Source: JAEUJM01 sp044221555
GTDB lineage: Bacteria; Actinomycetota; Acidimicrobiia; Acidimicrobiales; DATDAH01
Assembly: GCA_044221555.1 (NCBI GenBank)
Contig: JBGAOY010000005.1
Span: 239,381-303,380, forward strand
DNA length: 64,000 bases
Direction of reading: 5' to 3'
Position 1 is the first letter of the stretch; each line of letters begins with the position of its first letter. Positions 27,482-35,936 of this stretch are shown here, piece after piece. The position numbers and the translations under genes are program-made. The notes under the pieces are model-generated. The model saw nothing but the letters and a program-made list of their open reading frames with translations, did no database searches and had not been told where the DNA came from.

Positions 27482-29700
27482 GCGACGACATCCAACTCAT
27501 CGGCCCGGGCGCCCAGGGCGCCGGCGGTGGCGGCTCGGGCAAGATCCAGGTGTGGTCGTCGGTGCTGGCCGAGATCGACCAGCACGTCGAGAGCGACACC
27601 ACCGTCGAACAGGGCGGTGTGCTGGTCGGCGACCTCGACGCCGCCACGGGCGCCACCGTCATCACGGCGCGCATCCCCGCGGTGGGCGCCATCTCCGAGG
27701 TGGCGTCGCTGCGCTTCACCCACGAGACGTGGGACCACATCAACGGCGTCATGGAGCGAGACCACCCCGACGCCCGGATGGTGGGCTGGTACCACAGCCA
27801 CCCCCACTTCGGCATCTTCCTGTCCGACTACGACCAGTTCATCCACAACAACTTCTTCAGCCAACCGTGGCAGGTGGCCTACGTGGTCGACCCCCTGCTC
27901 CGGCAGCGGGGGTTCTTCGCCTGGGTCGACGGCAACCTCGTGCGGGTGCCGTCGTGGGAGACGTGGCACACCGAGACCGGCGTGGCCGGAGCGGCCGACG
28001 CGCCCGTCGGCTCACCCCCACCCCGCCCGGCCGCGCCGCCGCCCGCGCCGCCGGTGGCCGGCGCACCGCCGGCGACCGGCCCCGTGGCTCCGCACCCACC
28101 CGACCCCGACAAGATCAGCCCCTGGTCGCTGGGCCTGCTGCTGGTGCTGGTGCTCGCCCTGGTGGCGGCGGTCATCGCGGTCACCGACCCCTTCGCCGAC
28201 GACACGGAACCGGCGTTCCGGATCGTCGTTCCCGATCGCGGCCTGCGGCACGAGGCCACCGCCGGCAAACCCACACTCCTCGGCCGCGTGACGCTCACGG
28301 GCGCCGACAAGGACGACCCGCTGGTGTGGATGTACCTCCCGACCGAGGGCGACTCGCCGCCCAACGCCGTAACCGCCACCCGCACGCGGGAGGAGAGCGG
28401 GCTCACCTACAAGCTCTCCTGGCAGTCCGCCGACGTGCACGACAACGGCCCCCGCGCCGGCGTCCTTGTGGTGTCGCGGTGCAGTGCCGACGCGGTCGGC
28501 GCCGTGTGCTCTCCGGACGAGACCGAGATCGCCGCCACACCGATCGCGGTCACACTCACGTCACCCGACCTCACCGTCCCAGGCACGGAGCAGTTCAGCG
28601 CGGACGAGGGCACCCTGCCCTCCGTCGAGGGAGAACGGCTGGTCGTCGACGACGGGACCGTGGCCGGCCAGATCGGCGCCGAGGCGATCGGCACGCTAAC
28701 TGTCGGTTCGACCGTCATCGACCAACTCGACGTCTCGAACGTCGACGAAGCGACCCTCACCATCACTCCCTCCCTCGCGCTGGATCTCGGGTTCGAACAG
28801 GGAGCAGACGTCGATCCGGCACCGCCGCTGTCGGAGGACGACCGAGGCAGCATGAACGCGAAGGACCTGTCGGCAGGGCCCCCGTCGATCGATGTCAACG
28901 TCATCGACCCGAGCGGCGGGGCCGAGCGCACTCGCGGCATCGCCTGTGGTGCCGACGGGGTCAGCCGCCACTGCCGGCCGGCGGCCATGTTGCCCGATGG
29001 CAGACGGGGGGAGATCTACAGCACGGTCGAGGTGCTCAACGCCATCGCCGAGGTCCCCGATCGCACGGTCGCCGGTCTCTTCCTGACCCTTCCCGAGACC
29101 TGCGTGCCGCCCGGGGAGGACGAGATCGATCGCACGATGGAGGTCGTCGCCGCCGCCGTCAGGGCTCGGACCGAGGTCCTTTGGGTGGTCCCGGACACCC
29201 CGACGTGCGCGAACCTCGCCGACCACCTCGCCGCCGTGGACAACGTTGTCACGGTCAACGCCGGTGACGACGAGCAACCTGCCGAGGTCGAGGTGCGCCC
29301 CACCGCGCTCCCGGGCGACGAGGAGACCGACGACGGGCACACCGCCGATGCCCGCGACGCCGCCGCCATCGTGATGGGAGCCGCGGCGGAGACCTGGTCC
29401 GCGGATCCCGACGACCTCACCGCGGTCGCCGTCGTCGGCTGCCTCGTGAGCACGCTAAAGGACGGTGAGGAACTGAAGGTCGGGGCGGCAAGGGACCAGT
29501 GCGCGCCGATCGACCCGCCGACCCCGACGACGCCACCGGGCACCGTGGATACCATGACCCCCGACGCATCGCAGACCACGACCACGACCACGACCACGCC
29601 AGCCGCCGAGGCACCCGACGACGCCCCATGCGTGCACCCAGCACCTGCACCACCCCAGACTGCACCCAACCCGCGCCCTTTCGTCTGTCCCACTTCTTAG
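27478..29700 (+). CDS. JAMM/MPN isopeptidase-like domain fused to TM helix and large external region
   Basis: 740 residues. Residues 22-165 are a JAMM domain with all ligands: Glu44, His106-Ser-His108, Ser116 and Asp119 (HxH-x7-S-x2-D). This is the zinc site of deubiquitinases such as Rpn11 and AMSH. A Pro/Ala linker leads to a TM helix (about 216-235), then about 500 residues outside the membrane with several Cys and Thr-rich ends. I recognise no family in the external part. The catalytic domain is therefore cytosolic and tethered. It would remove the ubiquitin-like protein from targets. It overlaps the E1 stop by GTGA. Confidence 0.92.
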   Translation: MSDDIQLIGPGAQGAGGGGSGKIQVWSSVLAEIDQHVESDTTVEQGGVLVGDLDAATGATVITARIPAVGAISEVASLRFTHETWDHINGVMERDHPDARMVGWYHSHPHFGIFLSDYDQFIHNNFFSQPWQVAYVVDPLLRQRGFFAWVDGNLVRVPSWETWHTETGVAGAADAPVGSPPPRPAAPPPAPPVAGAPPATGPVAPHPPDPDKISPWSLGLLLVLVLALVAAVIAVTDPFADDTEPAFRIVVPDRGLRHEATAGKPTLLGRVTLTGADKDDPLVWMYLPTEGDSPPNAVTATRTREESGLTYKLSWQSADVHDNGPRAGVLVVSRCSADAVGAVCSPDETEIAATPIAVTLTSPDLTVPGTEQFSADEGTLPSVEGERLVVDDGTVAGQIGAEAIGTLTVGSTVIDQLDVSNVDEATLTITPSLALDLGFEQGADVDPAPPLSEDDRGSMNAKDLSAGPPSIDVNVIDPSGGAERTRGIACGADGVSRHCRPAAMLPDGRRGEIYSTVEVLNAIAEVPDRTVAGLFLTLPETCVPPGEDEIDRTMEVVAAAVRARTEVLWVVPDTPTCANLADHLAAVDNVVTVNAGDDEQPAEVEVRPTALPGDEETDDGHTADARDAAAIVMGAAAETWSADPDDLTAVAVVGCLVSTLKDGEELKVGAARDQCAPIDPPTPTTPPGTVDTMTPDASQTTTTTTTTPAAEAPDDAPCVHPAPAPPQTAPNPRPFVCPTS

Positions 29701-29826
29701 CCTGCCGGTATCACGCTGGTCGGGTGGATGAAGTGCGGGGGATCGTTCGATGTGGTCGACGTCGGTGGCTGGTGCCCCGCACTGCACGCCCGATCGACCA
29801 GGGCGGCGGTGGGAGCGCCGGCGGCG

Positions 29827-31023
29827 ATGACGGCTGACCCGAACGACCCGAACCGCATCGTCGTCTCCTGGGACGACCTCGACGAGGGTCCCGCCGCCGC
29901 GGCACCGCCCCCGACCGCGCCGCCACCCATGCAGGGCACCGCGCCGCTCCCCCCGGTGACCGCGCCGAGGATCCCGCCCACCAAGGCGACGGCACCCACC
30001 CCGCCGCCCGGGGCGCTCCCGCCCACCGGCGCGCTGCCACCCCTGCCGGCACAGCCCACGCCGATGGCGGTCGGCAAGGGCGCCGTCGCCGCACCGATGT
30101 CGCTCGCCTCGCTCGGCGCCAACTCAGTCGTGTCGGGCCTCGTAGCGGGCCTGATCGGTGGCGTGGTGGGCGCCGTGGTCGCCGAGGTGTTGAAGAACCC
30201 CGAGAAGGTCACCGCCACCAGTGAGGGCGGGCTCCGGGTGGAGACCGGCATCTGGGTGGCGATCTTCGGCGCGGTGCTGGGCTTCACCCTGCAGGCGTGG
30301 GAGGGTGTCACCAGCTCGTCCTGGGAGAAGGCCGGGCGCGACGGGCTGCGGGGCCTGGCCATCGGCGCGGTGGCCGGCTTCGTCGGCGGGTACGTGGCGC
30401 AGTGGCTGTACGCGGAGATGACCAAGAACGCCTTCGAGAGCGGCTCCGACCCGGAGGGAGCCCTCCTGGTCGCCCGCGTGGTGGGGTGGGCCATCTTCGG
30501 CGCCATCGCCGGGCTCGGCATGGGCCTGCCCGGTGGCCAGAAGAAGGCGATCAACGGCCTCATCGGCGGCGCGCTGGGCGGCGCGGTCGGCGGCTTCCTG
30601 TTCGAGCAACTGGCCAAGTCGTCGACCGGCGACTCCCAGTTCACGATCCGGGTCCTCGGGCTCATCGCCACCGGCGCCGGCATCGGCCTGGGGGTGGGGA
30701 TCGTCGACCGGCTGCGCCGCGACGCCTGGCTGCGGTTCACGGCGGGCCCCATGTCGGGCAAGGAGTTCATCCTGTTCAAGGAGATCACCACGGTGGGCAC
30801 GGACTACCGCTGCGACATCGTGCTGGCCAAGGACGAGACCGTGCTGCCCCGCCACGCCTCGCTGTCACGGGACCCGCGGGGCACCACCACCGTGCGCGCC
30901 GAGACGGGGGCCACGGTGACGCTCAACGGCGCGCCGGTCGCCCAGCAGCGCCTCCGGTCGGGCGACACGCTCGGCGTGGGCCGCTCCGCCCTCCAGTTCC
31001 AGGAACGCGCCGTCGGCGCCTGA
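29827..31023 (+). CDS. FHA-domain membrane protein, paralogue 1
   Basis: 398 residues. The N-terminus carries RIVVSWDDLD (10-19). A Pro-rich linker follows, then about six Gly-rich membrane helices (100-300), and a C-terminal FHA domain (about 308-398) with GKEFILFKE, DYRCDIVLAKD and LPRHASLSRD, where the His matches the structural FHA residue. FHA domains bind phosphothreonine peptides, so the protein should read a Ser/Thr kinase signal at the membrane. GGGAG lies 11 bases before the ATG. It is 126 bases after the JAMM gene. Paralogues are at 31857 and 35936. Confidence 0.85.
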   Translation: MTADPNDPNRIVVSWDDLDEGPAAAAPPPTAPPPMQGTAPLPPVTAPRIPPTKATAPTPPPGALPPTGALPPLPAQPTPMAVGKGAVAAPMSLASLGANSVVSGLVAGLIGGVVGAVVAEVLKNPEKVTATSEGGLRVETGIWVAIFGAVLGFTLQAWEGVTSSSWEKAGRDGLRGLAIGAVAGFVGGYVAQWLYAEMTKNAFESGSDPEGALLVARVVGWAIFGAIAGLGMGLPGGQKKAINGLIGGALGGAVGGFLFEQLAKSSTGDSQFTIRVLGLIATGAGIGLGVGIVDRLRRDAWLRFTAGPMSGKEFILFKEITTVGTDYRCDIVLAKDETVLPRHASLSRDPRGTTTVRAETGATVTLNGAPVAQQRLRSGDTLGVGRSALQFQERAVGA

Positions 31024-31055
31024 TCCCGCCGACGACCCCCGAGCGGTCGTGGCCC

Positions 31056-31739
31056 CTAGAACTCCTCGACGGGCGTCGGGGCCTCGGGCTCGCCGCCCGG
31101 CACCTCGGTCACCCGGCTGCGGATCTTGTTGGCCAACTCGCGGGCGATCAGGCGATCGGTGATGCGGTCGACCGTCGTGTCCTCGTCGCCGTGGCGGATC
31201 ACCAGGGTGGCGACCCGTTCGTCCTGCCACCCCTGGACCGTGACGCCGTGCACGAGCGGGATGCTGCGCACCGCCGGCTTCCACTGCGCGTCGTTGACCA
31301 CCAGCACCCGTGTCGACGTGACCAGCACGACGCCGGGCGAGCCGAGGAACCGGCCCTGGACCAGCACGTCGACCACCTCGGAGTCGTCCAGCAACGCCGA
31401 CGCGATGCCGAGGGCCAGCCGCCCGGCGCGACGGGCCCCGCTGCCCAGGCGACCCGCCTGGAGGCCCACGTTGTGGGGGTCGTTCACCTGCGGGGCCACC
31501 GGTGCGGCCTGCGGCGGGATCGGGTAGCCCCCCGTCGTCGGCGGCGGGATCGCGTAGCCCCCCGTCGTCGGCGGCGGGGGCATCGCCTGGACCGGCGGGG
31601 GTGGCAGGGGCGACGGTGGCGGCGGTGGCGTCGCCGCGTCCCCACCCTGGCCGCTGATCGGCTGCCCGCACTGCACGCAGAACCTGGTACCGGGTCGCGC
31701 CTCGGCGCCGCATGACTCGCAGTTCACGATGGGCATCAT
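31056..31739 (-). CDS. zinc ribbon plus bacterial PH-like domain protein
   Basis: About 227 residues. An N-terminal zinc ribbon (CESCGAEARPGTRFCVQCG) and a Pro-rich linker precede a C-terminal domain (about 110-220) with the pattern of bacterial PH/GRAM-like domains (LVQGRFLGSPGVVLVTSTR). No membrane helix. Orientation is opposite to its neighbours. The start is uncertain: ATG 31739 or 31736 directly before the zinc ribbon, or GTG 31793. It probably binds a membrane or a protein partner at this locus; that is inference. Confidence 0.65.
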   Translation of the reverse strand: MMPIVNCESCGAEARPGTRFCVQCGQPISGQGGDAATPPPPPSPLPPPPVQAMPPPPTTGGYAIPPPTTGGYPIPPQAAPVAPQVNDPHNVGLQAGRLGSGARRAGRLALGIASALLDDSEVVDVLVQGRFLGSPGVVLVTSTRVLVVNDAQWKPAVRSIPLVHGVTVQGWQDERVATLVIRHGDEDTTVDRITDRLIARELANKIRSRVTEVPGGEPEAPTPVEEF

Positions 31740-31856
31740 GGCACGTCGTGCCACCGCGGCGTCCAGGCTCCCGCGGTTGTCCCCGGCGGTCACGGAGGGC
31801 GGTGCCTTGTGCCACCATTGTCGAGAAGCATCGGCGAATGGGGAGCGCTTCCACCC

Positions 31857-33068
31857 GTGGCGGAGTACGGCGGAGACAAGCCAGCCAAGATCGTGATCAG
31901 CAACGACGATCTCGCGGATGCACCGGTATCACCACCGGCTCCCCCGCCCGCAGCGTCGTCACCGGCTCCCTCGCCGGCTGCGCCCCGGCCGCCGATCGGC
32001 GGTGCCAGCCTGCCCCCGCTTCCGCCGCAGGCGCCCCGCGTCACGGTGCCCGGGACTGCGGCGCCGGCGGCGGCCGGATCGAGTGGATTGACGTCCTTGG
32101 GGGCCAACTCCCTCGTGTCGGGACTGGTCGCAGGCCTGCTCGGCGGCGTCCTGGGCATGATGGTCTCGGAGGCGCTGAAGAACCCCGACCATCTCGGCGA
32201 GAACGCCACCTCGTTCACCGACCTCTACGTCGACTTCGCCATCTACACCGCCATCTTCGGTGCGGTCTTCGGGGCGGTCCTGCTGTCGTGGGGCGGCATC
32301 ACGTCCGGCTCCTCCGAACGTGCGCTGCGCGACGGGTTGATCGGCGTGGCGATCGGCGCCGCGGCAGGGTTCGTGGCCGGCTACGCCGCCGGGTACGTGC
32401 TCGTGAAGATGGTCATCGACCTCTTCGAGGACTTCGCCGCCGAGCCCATGAGCAACGGCGAGCTCGAGAACCGGCTGCGCCTGGTGTACCTCGTGTGGGG
32501 CGCCATGCTGGGCGGTGGCGTCGGGCTGGGCCTCGGCATACCTGGGGGTGCCAAGCGGGTGGTCAACGGCCTGATCGGCGGCCTCATCGGCGGCGGCCTG
32601 GGCTTCCTGGTCCAGCTCCAGCTCATCCTGCAGTCCACCGGCAGCCTGACCGCGGAGACCACCGACGGTCCCGGCATCTCGCCCTACGTCGCCCGGTTCA
32701 TCGGGTTCGCGGTCACCGGCGTGGGCATCGGCGTCGGCATCGGCATCGTCGATCGCATCCGGCGTGACGCATGGCTGTTGCTCACCAGCGGGCCGATGGC
32801 CGGCAAGGAATTCATCCTGTTCAAGGACCAGACCACCTTCGGCTCCGGGTACCAGTCCGACGTGGTCCTGGCCAAGGACCGCTCGGTGCCCCCGCAGGCG
32901 GGCCGGTTCGTCCGCGACCCCTCGGGAGCCACCACGGTGTACGCCGACGCTCCCGGCGCGGTGATGGTCAACGGCACCCCGGTGGCGAGCCAGCGCCTGC
33001 GCTCGAACGACCTGGTGTCGGTGGGGATGTCGGGGATCGTCTACCAGGAGCGAGCGGCCGCCCGATGA
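31857..33068 (+). CDS. FHA-domain membrane protein, paralogue 2
   Basis: 403 residues from GTG 31857, supported by GGGAG nine bases upstream. Same plan as the copy at 29827: KIVISNDDLA at 11-20, Pro-rich linker, six Gly-rich helices, C-terminal FHA region with GKEFILFKD and YQSDVVLAKD. The structural His of the first copy (LPRHAS) is replaced by Gln-Ala-Gly (PPQAGR), so phosphopeptide binding may be weakened. It overlaps the next gene by 4 bases (ATGA), starting a run of five coupled genes. Confidence 0.85.
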   Translation: MAEYGGDKPAKIVISNDDLADAPVSPPAPPPAASSPAPSPAAPRPPIGGASLPPLPPQAPRVTVPGTAAPAAAGSSGLTSLGANSLVSGLVAGLLGGVLGMMVSEALKNPDHLGENATSFTDLYVDFAIYTAIFGAVFGAVLLSWGGITSGSSERALRDGLIGVAIGAAAGFVAGYAAGYVLVKMVIDLFEDFAAEPMSNGELENRLRLVYLVWGAMLGGGVGLGLGIPGGAKRVVNGLIGGLIGGGLGFLVQLQLILQSTGSLTAETTDGPGISPYVARFIGFAVTGVGIGVGIGIVDRIRRDAWLLLTSGPMAGKEFILFKDQTTFGSGYQSDVVLAKDRSVPPQAGRFVRDPSGATTVYADAPGAVMVNGTPVASQRLRSNDLVSVGMSGIVYQERAAAR

Positions 33069-34063
33069 CGACCGGTCCCGACCCCTCCGGCCCCGCCGAC
33101 CCCTCGGACCGGCCGAGGTTCTGCGGGTCGTGCGGCGCCGAACTGCGCGCCGGTGCGCACTTCTGCGGCTCGTGCGGGATGGCGGCACCACCGCCGGCCG
33201 GCACGTCGCCGAAGGGTGCCGTGCCCCCACCCGTCGGGCCTCCCCTGGCCCCGGCATCGAGCCCCAAGCAGCAGGCGGTCGTCCCGCCCCCGCCCGGGTC
33301 ACCACCACCACCGGTGCCTGCGCCTGCATCACCCTCGTCCTCGTCCTCGTCGGGCACCCGCATCGCCCTCGCCGCGGTGGTGGTCATCGCGATCGTCGTG
33401 GTCATCGGCGCGGTGCTGTTCGCCCAGGGCTCCGACGGCGACGGGGACACCGGCACCGACACCGCCGCCACGGCGCCGGACGGCGACGGCAGCAGCAGCG
33501 ACGAATCGACCGCAGCGACGTCGTCGGATCTCGAGCCCACCGACGCCACCACCGCGACGACCGCCGAGGTCGAGCCGGTGTCCACACCCCTCCAGCCGCG
33601 CGCCGCGGTGGCCTCGAGCGAACGCCGCTCGGTGAACTTGCTGTGCACCGACGAGCCCGTGGCCTACACCGCACCGCAGTTGGTGGACGGCAACCCCCAG
33701 ACCGGCTGGGGAGCATCGGCGGGCGACGGGACCGGCGCCTCCATTCGGATCGAGTTCTCCGGGCAACGGCACCTCACGTCGGTCGGCCTCACCCCCGGCT
33801 ACCTGCGGGTGGGGCCCCGCCAGGACCAGGGCTGCAACGACGTCAGCGCCTTCACGTTCAACCGCTTCGTGCCGAGCGTCGAGTACCGCTTCGACGACGG
33901 CACCACCGAGGTGCAGTCGTTCAGCCAGACCCCGGAACTGCAGACGATGCCGGTCGACGTCGTGACGTCGTCGGTCACCATCACCATCCTCGAGACCGTC
34001 AAGTGGGGCACCGACGACGACACCATCCTCTCCGAGGCGGAGTTCACGGGATACATCGAGTGA
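33065..34063 (+). CDS. zinc ribbon-TM protein with NADase-type glycan-binding domain, copy 1
   Basis: 332 residues. The zinc ribbon (FCGSCGAELRAGAHFCGSCG) is cytosolic. A Pro-rich linker, TM helix (about 98-118), Thr/Asp-rich stalk and an external galactose-binding-like beta domain follow, starting near LVDGNPQTGWGA and containing the Asp-Gly-x-x-x-T-x-W signature. This discoidin-like domain is known as NADase-type glycan-binding and may attach to wall polysaccharide. Overlaps both neighbours by 4 bases. A paralogue is at 34803. Confidence 0.8.
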   Translation: MTTGPDPSGPADPSDRPRFCGSCGAELRAGAHFCGSCGMAAPPPAGTSPKGAVPPPVGPPLAPASSPKQQAVVPPPPGSPPPPVPAPASPSSSSSSGTRIALAAVVVIAIVVVIGAVLFAQGSDGDGDTGTDTAATAPDGDGSSSDESTAATSSDLEPTDATTATTAEVEPVSTPLQPRAAVASSERRSVNLLCTDEPVAYTAPQLVDGNPQTGWGASAGDGTGASIRIEFSGQRHLTSVGLTPGYLRVGPRQDQGCNDVSAFTFNRFVPSVEYRFDDGTTEVQSFSQTPELQTMPVDVVTSSVTITILETVKWGTDDDTILSEAEFTGYIE

Positions 34064-34806
34064 GGGCGGCACCGATCGCGGCCGCGGCGATCGTCGGCCT
34101 GCTCTCCCTGGGCTGCGCGACCGGGGTCGACCCGCCCGCCACGGCCGCCGCGCCCCCGTCGACCAGTGCCCCCACCTCGACCTCGGCCACGGTCACCACC
34201 ACGACCGTCGACCCCACGACGACCACCGCCGCCGCGGCACCGACCAGTACCGTCCCGGCGGTGGAGATCGCGCTGCGCTTCGACCGCCGGACGACCGACG
34301 AGGCCACCGCGGACTTCGCCCGGGCGGCCGAGGCCATCCTCACCGACCCCCGAGGCTGGGAACAGTCCGGCTTCCGGTTCACGGTCGCGCCCGACGCTCC
34401 CTACACGGTGATGCTGGCCGAGGCCTCGGCCGTCGACGCGGCCTGCGCGCCCTACGACGTCCAGAGCACCTACTCGTGCCAGATCGGTTCGGTGGTGGCC
34501 CTCAACGCCGACCGCTGGCGGTCAGCTACGCCCACCTGGACCGGCACGCTCGACGACTACCGCTCGATGCTGGTCAACCACGAGGTCGGCCACCTGCTCG
34601 GTCTGCACCACCCCGTGGACCGCTGCCCCACACCCGGCCAACCGGCACCGGTGATGGCCCAGCAGTCGAAGGGCCTCGAGGGCTGCGCGCCCAATCCCTG
34701 GCCGCTCGACTGGGAGCTGGCCTGCGCGGCCCGCCACGACGAGCCGATCGCGCCGGGCTACGACCCCTCGTCGACACCTCTCTGCGGCCCCGGAGACGTC
34801 TCGTGA
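34060..34806 (+). CDS. secreted zincin metallopeptidase (DUF3152-like)
   Basis: 248 residues. A signal peptide with a relaxed lipobox (LLSLGC) is followed by a Thr/Pro stalk and a compact domain ending in NHEVGHLLGLHH. This has the HExxH metal-binding helix plus the third His of metzincin-like enzymes. Four further Cys may form disulfides. It probably cleaves wall or exported proteins. The start overlaps the previous stop by GTGA and its own stop overlaps the next gene in the same way, so it is made with the two glycan-binding proteins. Confidence 0.82.
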   Translation: MRAAPIAAAAIVGLLSLGCATGVDPPATAAAPPSTSAPTSTSATVTTTTVDPTTTTAAAAPTSTVPAVEIALRFDRRTTDEATADFARAAEAILTDPRGWEQSGFRFTVAPDAPYTVMLAEASAVDAACAPYDVQSTYSCQIGSVVALNADRWRSATPTWTGTLDDYRSMLVNHEVGHLLGLHHPVDRCPTPGQPAPVMAQQSKGLEGCAPNPWPLDWELACAARHDEPIAPGYDPSSTPLCGPGDVS

Positions 34807-35936
34807 CCGCCACCAGCTGCGCGGCCTGCGGTGAGGCCCTTCGGCCTGCGGCCCGCTTCTGCGGCGCCTGCGGCACACCGAGCCCCGCCGGGCCGGCCGC
34901 CGCGGTGGGCGAGCACGACCCGAACGACACGGTGATCATCGCCACCCCTGGCGGAAACCTGTCCGATCCCGGCCGGACGGTCATCACCGGGGCCGGCCCG
35001 GCCGGCACCGCGCCGGGCACCGATCCCGCACCGGCCGACCCGGGCAGCACCACGACAGGTGCCGCCCTGCCTCCCCTCGGTCCCCCGCCTCCGGCGCTGG
35101 TCGTTGGCGCGAAGGCGGGTTCGCGGCCGCCGGCGCCGCCGCCCGGCGTCGCTCCCCCGCCCGGCCCGCCACCCGCCCACGACCCACACGGGGCACCGCC
35201 TGCCGCACGAGGCACGGGCCCGAGCACCGCCTTCATCGTGGCCGGCGTGGCCGTGATCGCCCTTCTCGTCATCGGGCTCGTCGTCGCGCTGAGCCGGTCG
35301 GGCGGCGACGCCGGCGATGCCGCGCCCGAGTTCACCGACACCGGCGCCTCGGCCGACCAGGCGTCCGGCGCCGCCGACACAGGCGCTGCCGGCGGCGCCG
35401 GGTCCGCCGACGACAGCTCGACGTCACCGTCCACCGTCGCGGACTCGGGCGGGTCGTCGATCCCCAGCGGGCCGTCCCGCACCATCGAGCCGGCACGGGT
35501 CGCCGCCCCCCTGCAGACCGAGCCGTCGGTGAACGGCTGTGACCAGACCACCACCTTCGAGCCGGCCAACCTGCTCGACCACACCCCCGAGACGGCCTGG
35601 CGCACCGCCGGCGACGGCACCGGCCGGCGGATCACCCTCAACCTGGGGGTCGACACCAGGGTGACCAGCGTGGGGCTGATCAACGGCTACGCCAAGGTGG
35701 ATCCCTGCGACGGCACCGACCGCTACTTCCAGGGACGCCGCGTCACCGCGGTGCGGTGGACCTTCGACGACGGCACCGAGGTCGTCCAGGACCTGGACGA
35801 GGGCGTCCGCTCGGTGCAGTCCACCGCGGTCGACGTGGTGACCCTGCGCGTCCAGCTGGAGATCCTCGGCACGACGGCCCCGGGCGAGCGCGACTTCACC
35901 CCCATCTCCGACATCGAGATCGAAGGAGTCACCTGA
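34803..35936 (+). CDS. zinc ribbon-TM protein with NADase-type glycan-binding domain, copy 2
   Basis: 377 residues. Zinc ribbon (CAACGEALRPAARFCGACG), long Pro/Gly linker, TM helix (IVAGVAVIALLVIGLVVAL), Ser/Asp-rich stalk and external beta domain beginning near LLDHTPETAWRT. It is a paralogue of the product at 33065 with the same order of parts and matching W and G positions. Starts within the stop of the zincin gene (GTGA) and its stop abuts the next start as TGATG. Confidence 0.8.
   Translation: MTATSCAACGEALRPAARFCGACGTPSPAGPAAAVGEHDPNDTVIIATPGGNLSDPGRTVITGAGPAGTAPGTDPAPADPGSTTTGAALPPLGPPPPALVVGAKAGSRPPAPPPGVAPPPGPPPAHDPHGAPPAARGTGPSTAFIVAGVAVIALLVIGLVVALSRSGGDAGDAAPEFTDTGASADQASGAADTGAAGGAGSADDSSTSPSTVADSGGSSIPSGPSRTIEPARVAAPLQTEPSVNGCDQTTTFEPANLLDHTPETAWRTAGDGTGRRITLNLGVDTRVTSVGLINGYAKVDPCDGTDRYFQGRRVTAVRWTFDDGTEVVQDLDEGVRSVQSTAVDVVTLRVQLEILGTTAPGERDFTPISDIEIEGVT

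Noticed and set aside
23799..29700. Type II CBASS or Bil anti-phage system
   Set aside because: E1, E2 and JAB are present, but there is no cGAS/CD-NTase, no Cap effector and E1 and E2 are separate. The Ubl is YukD-like and a RING is present, unlike the usual Bil set.
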